From assembly GCA_022822495.1 (NCBI GenBank), contig JAJEBQ010000011.1, positions 1-49,458 of the forward strand: a DNA stretch of 49,458 nt, given 5' to 3'. A program made the position numbers and the translations under genes. Positions 46,592 through 49,458 of this stretch are shown piece by piece (within the stretch, counting starts at the first letter, position 1; the number at the start of each line of letters is the position of its first letter). The notes under the pieces were generated by a model. That model did not search any database. It was not told the DNA's origin and worked only from the letters and a program-made list of their open reading frames with translations. Source of the stretch: Paracoccaceae bacterium (lineage in GTDB: Bacteria; Pseudomonadota; Alphaproteobacteria; Rhodobacterales; Rhodobacteraceae).

Positions 46592-46738
46592 ATGGAAACC
46601 AATATTGACAAAACCCTGGAAGCCATGCGAAATGATGTTGAGCGGATCAATACCGAAGCCGCCAAGCGGGAAACAAGATTGATTCTGGTCATTCTGGGAG
46701 CTGTCGGTGTTGCAATTCTCAGTTTTGTTCTGAATTGA
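46592..46738 (+). CDS. Small coiled-coil membrane protein
   Basis: A 48-residue frame. An N-terminal helix rich in Glu, Arg and Asn (DKTLEAMRNDVERINTEAAK) is followed by a single membrane segment (LILVILGAVGVAILSFVL) that ends the protein. The layout matches small tail-anchored proteins, and it may also be the surviving end of a longer gene; an in-frame stop lies 33 bases upstream. A weak AAGG precedes the ATG at short spacing. No function is assigned. Confidence 0.45.
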   Translation: METNIDKTLEAMRNDVERINTEAAKRETRLILVILGAVGVAILSFVLN

Positions 46739-46950
46739 ACTGTTTCGCCTTGTAAACCACCCAAAGCCTGAGATACCTCTTTGTATAATTCGCTTTGACA
46801 TACATCTTCACCCTTTGAGGTACCTGAACACCTCTGAAAACGGTGATTTTTTGCTTTCCATAACTGCAGGGTGGGGGTGCTAATTGACAATGACAGGATA
46901 TTGTGCTTATATATCACCACGGATTTATCTTTGGCAGGAGGTCAAGACTC

Positions 46951-47048
46951 ATGGGAACAAAAACATCAACCAGGGTATCTATTGATTTGATACCTGATGT
47001 GCATGAGAGTTGAAGTTTCTGGCCCAAGCCAGTGGGATAACCAGCTAA
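46951..47048 (+). pseudogene. Frameshifted ribbon-helix-helix antitoxin relic
   Basis: An AGGAGG site lies 9 bp before an ATG whose frame reads TKTSTRVSIDLIPDVHES and stops. The next frame continues LKFLAQASGITS. Joined with one base inserted they match the start of ribbon-helix-helix antitoxins (TRVSIDLPPDVHERLK...). The C-terminus and any toxin gene are missing. The strong ribosome site suggests recent decay. Confidence 0.6.
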
Positions 47049-47114
47049 GAGGGTAAACTCTTGCCATAATAAAGCCACTCGTTACTCGAAATTAGCCCTT
47101 ATCGAATTACGAGA

Positions 47115-48467
47115 TTAACTTCTGGCCCACTCTGGCATCCAATCTCCATGTTCTTTCAGCAACTCGTCAACCATATCCCATATTTGTTGCAAATCAAGTT
47201 CAGCTGCTGTATGTGGGTCCATCATGGCGGCATGATAAATGTGTTCGCGATTTTGATCTACAATAGCCTTGACAGTAAGCTCCTGGACATTGAGATTAGT
47301 CTTGATTAGGGATGCTAGCTGGGTAGGCAAGGCTCCAATTTGAACTGGCTGTATGCCGTTTCTATCAATCAAGCAAGGGACTTCAACGACGCAATCCTCA
47401 GGTAAGTTGGAAATCAGGTTGTGGTTGGGGACATTGCCATAAATCACTGATGGGCTGCCGCACCATACTGAGTTGATAATATCTGAAGCGTATTCATGGC
47501 TCGGATCTAATTCAAGGGAGTTGTTACTACGATAGGATTCAGATTGGTCTTTCCATTTGTCAATCTGTTCCTCACACCTTTTCAAATATTCATCAAGTGG
47601 AATTTGAAACTTTTTCAACAAGTCAGACCTGGCACTCTTGATAAACCATGGCACATATTCGGCAAAATGTTCAGAACTTTCAGTTACAAAAAACCCCAAA
47701 CGCTTCAGCATTTCATATCGAACAATATTCGGGCATCTGGGATTCGATGAGTTTGGCTTGGGTATGGCCCCCTTTTCATAACCCGACTTCAAGTCGGGAT
47801 ATAAGTCTTGATATGTGCCATCTTCCATTACCTCTTCGAATTTTAGATAGAAGGCCATATGGTTGATACCAGCACATTTATATCGGATTTTTTCTAAAGG
47901 TAAATCCAAATCATCAGCTAAATCCTTGGCTGTACCCTGAACGGAATGACACAATCCAACAACGTTTATCTTTGGGTAAAGTGCTGATAGGGCCCAACAA
48001 TTGATGACCATTGGGTTGACATATTGTAACAAGATAGCATCAGGGCATAATTCAGTCATGTCCTCACAAATCTTCAGCAGGTGAGGAACCGTTCTAATAC
48101 CCCTCATAATACCACCAATCCCCAGCGTATCCCCAATGGTTTGACGAAGGCCATATTTCTTCGGAATTTCAAAATCGGTTACCGTACACGGTTTAACCCC
48201 ACCAATTTGAAAAGCAACTACGACAAAGTCAGCACCTTGTAAAGCTTCTCTTTGATTCGAATGTTTCGAAACCGTTGCTGGTATATCCAACTTCGAAATA
48301 ATTTTTCTGGTGAGGTGTAATGCATCATTAAGCCTTGAAGGGTCAATATCCATCAGTGATATATGAGAATTTCGCAAACCCTCCCGCATCAGGACATCCC
48401 CAACAAGGTTTTTCAGAAAAACCGTGGATCCGGCTCCGATGAAGGCAATTTTTGGTAAATTAGTCAT
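47115..48467 (-). CDS. GH4 family alpha-galactosidase-like glycosidase
   Basis: A 450-residue NAD- and metal-dependent glycosidase of the MelA/GH4 type. The NAD-binding motif IGAGSTVFLKNLVGDVL opens the protein. The metal ligands lie in GLCHSVQG and INHMAFYL, and YVNPMVINCWA is conserved. Family knowledge: GH4 enzymes act by transient oxidation at C3 and cleave alpha-galactosides, alpha-glucosides or galacturonides; this sequence is closest in style to alpha-galactosidase. I chose the ATG at 48467 over a TTG five codons upstream, because it leaves a normal start MTNLPKIAFIGAGS. The gene stands alone. Confidence 0.9.
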   Translation of the reverse strand: MTNLPKIAFIGAGSTVFLKNLVGDVLMREGLRNSHISLMDIDPSRLNDALHLTRKIISKLDIPATVSKHSNQREALQGADFVVVAFQIGGVKPCTVTDFEIPKKYGLRQTIGDTLGIGGIMRGIRTVPHLLKICEDMTELCPDAILLQYVNPMVINCWALSALYPKINVVGLCHSVQGTAKDLADDLDLPLEKIRYKCAGINHMAFYLKFEEVMEDGTYQDLYPDLKSGYEKGAIPKPNSSNPRCPNIVRYEMLKRLGFFVTESSEHFAEYVPWFIKSARSDLLKKFQIPLDEYLKRCEEQIDKWKDQSESYRSNNSLELDPSHEYASDIINSVWCGSPSVIYGNVPNHNLISNLPEDCVVEVPCLIDRNGIQPVQIGALPTQLASLIKTNLNVQELTVKAIVDQNREHIYHAAMMDPHTAAELDLQQIWDMVDELLKEHGDWMPEWARS

Positions 48468-48587
48468 AGGTAATAATCTCAAAAAGTTAAATGTGTTTCT
48501 ATTCAGATTGTTTGAATCAGAATCAGAATCACAAATGTAAATTCAATTAGTTTAGTTTGAAGTTATTCCCAAAGGGTCATTTGAAAA

Positions 48588-48773
48588 GTGACAAAACCTA
48601 CAATCATGGAAAAGTATTGGTATTCCATTGATTGGGGTATGCCTAGGTTGCCTAGGTTTTGGGAACTTGATTTACCCATAGGCGAGATCAGTATGGATTT
48701 ATTGACTTGGCATCTTGATGCCCTATTTGATCAAATGATAAAGAGAATTATAGCATTACGCCAAGACAGGTAA
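48588..48773 (+). pseudogene. Small hypothetical protein, probably truncated by TAA
   Basis: A 61-residue frame contains WYSIDWGMPRLPRFWELDLP and MDLLTWHLDALFDQ. The WHLD segment after a LDLP stretch resembles a widespread small hypothetical family. Past the TAA the same frame stays open for another 55 codons (LPNLKEYEIISEYTQRLADAS), as expected if the stop is a mutation. GTG with AAAGGG upstream, or the ATG at 48606, could be the start. Confidence 0.35.
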
Positions 48774-49081
48774 AAAACTCTTCCGAACCTTAAGGAATAC
48801 GAAATTATTAGCGAATACACACAAAGACTTGCAGATGCTTCCTTAATGGGTGGTGTCGTAATTCAATTGTTTTTGCGGACCACAACATATTTACAAGCAA
48901 AAAAGTTTAATATGGTTTCAACGACAGGTCCAGTTCTTATTGACACATAGGACAGGTTAAGGCCCTGAGAAAAGCGGTCATGAATGCCAGGTTTGGTCGC
49001 AAGGCCACGGAAAGGGTCACCCGGCTGGGGCACTTGTTGCTCGCCAACTGACCCTCAATGGCAAAAAAAATAAAAAATATT
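48774..49081. other. Region with gene remnants upstream of the phasin
   Basis: It holds the open continuation described for the preceding frame and, at about 48954-49049 on the plus strand, a GC-richer frame ending VMNARFGRKATERVTRLGHL. The latter looks like the tail of a lost gene but was not identified. Confidence 0.3.
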
Positions 49082-49126
49082 TTGCATTGCAGCATTTTTT
49101 CTCTTGAAATGTTGCAACGCAGCATT
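49082..49126 (+). promoter_or_regulatory. Pair of TTGCANNGCAGCATT repeats upstream of the phasin
   Basis: Two direct 15-bp copies, TTGCATTGCAGCATT (49082-49096) and TTGCAACGCAGCATT (49112-49126), differ at two positions and are spaced 30 bp start to start, about three helical turns. They lie 43-87 bp before the phasin ATG. PhaR, the repressor of phasin genes, binds TGC/GCA-rich sites in other alphaproteobacteria; these repeats fit that pattern. Confidence 0.55.
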
Positions 49127-49168
49127 ATATCCCCAGCATTCAATTACCAGTCAAAAGGATACCTAGCA

Positions 49169-49458
49169 ATGACCCAGTTTCAGAATTACGCCAAAGCCTT
49201 GGCCAACATGGCGTCCTCGTTCCCCCTCGCGCCAACATTCATGAAGGACACCTATCAAAAGGCGGCCGAGAATTTCGAACAAGCGACATCCATCGCCTTG
49301 AACGCGGCCTCCGAAGTGGTGGCCATCAACGACAAGTGGGCCAAGGACACGCTTGCCCGAGCCAAAGAGGTCTCCAGTGACAATCTGGCTCCTGAACATG
49401 TCACCAAAACGTTCCAAGATTATGCGTCTGCATCTTGGGAAACTTCCGCGCAATACCT
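49169..49458 (+). CDS. Phasin (PHA granule-associated protein), 3' end outside window
   Basis: The first 96 residues of a phasin. It opens MTQFQNYAKALANMASSFPL and continues as amphipathic helices (AAENFEQATSIALNAASEVV, then WAKDTLARAKEVSS), the family pattern that coats polyhydroxyalkanoate granules. An AAAAGGA site precedes the ATG by 9 bp. The coding sequence is visibly richer in G and C than its surroundings, which could reflect high expression. The two TGC/GCA-rich repeats upstream point to PhaR control. It implies that the organism stores PHA. Confidence 0.85.
   Translation, partial: MTQFQNYAKALANMASSFPLAPTFMKDTYQKAAENFEQATSIALNAASEVVAINDKWAKDTLARAKEVSSDNLAPEHVTKTFQDYASASWETSAQY

Noticed and set aside
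46541..46920. Two overlapping minus-strand frames
   Set aside because: They are antisense to the small membrane-protein frame and carry no recognisable domain.
1..49458. tRNA, rRNA, CRISPR arrays, prophage or intact insertion sequences
   Set aside because: None was recognised on reading both strands. Short repeats such as the doubled CCATGTCCAT near position 16-35 are too small to call.

Overview
The window is AT-rich chromosomal DNA that reads as alphaproteobacterial. Four things point that way: an agl-type alpha-glucoside operon laid out as in rhizobia, a fabA-fabB-fabI cluster, a urease cluster in the order D-A-B-C-E-F-G, and a phasin gene at the right edge behind repeats that resemble PhaR sites. 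No rRNA, tRNA, CRISPR array or intact insertion sequence was recognised. The species cannot be named from this sequence.

Left end (1-6290): the most unusual part. A three-gene minus-strand operon encodes (i) an AlkB-type diiron membrane hydroxylase fused to a half-length GlnE-like adenylyltransferase module whose catalytic Asp pair is broken, (ii) a TOMM-type cyclodehydratase that joins an RRE/ThiF-like part to a YcaO part, and (iii) a 370-residue protein of unknown family. Facing this operon at the window edge is a small ORF ending ISEEQLEAVSAG-LCCCW. It looks like a RiPP leader followed by a five-residue, three-cysteine core. Together they form a candidate, apparently undescribed, azol(in)e-type RiPP pathway with a membrane hydroxylase.

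6698-12529: fatty-acid genes fabA-fabB-fabI, the DNA repair glycosylase gene tag, an FAD amine oxidase, a HEAT-like helical protein and a START-like protein.

12544-18762: a carbohydrate ABC importer. The binding protein and two permeases are on the minus strand; the ATPase is divergent and followed by an aldonate dehydratase of the L-arabinonate type. A perfect 13-bp hairpin separates the binding-protein gene from the permease genes. 18763-19829 holds no recognisable gene.

19830-22556: a PotD-like binding protein directly upstream of a BCCT carrier, with no ABC partner. 22691-26162: the ATP-grasp / alpha-E / transglutaminase trio.

26236-35033: the agl region. Its LacI-type regulator is fused to a complete GH1 beta-glucosidase and is divergent from aglE-F-G-A-K. 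Overlapping palindromes between them are good operator candidates.

35125-49458: a small hypothetical gene, an Uma2-family gene broken by two in-frame TAG codons, ureDABCEFG, an ankyrin-repeat gene, a phytanoyl-CoA dioxygenase pseudogene, a GH2 glycosidase, an antitoxin relic, a GH4 glycosidase, decayed small ORFs, and the start of a phasin gene. The density of broken genes here marks an actively eroding accessory region. Overall the window suggests a heterotroph that scavenges plant- or alga-derived sugars, osmolytes and urea and stores carbon as PHA.
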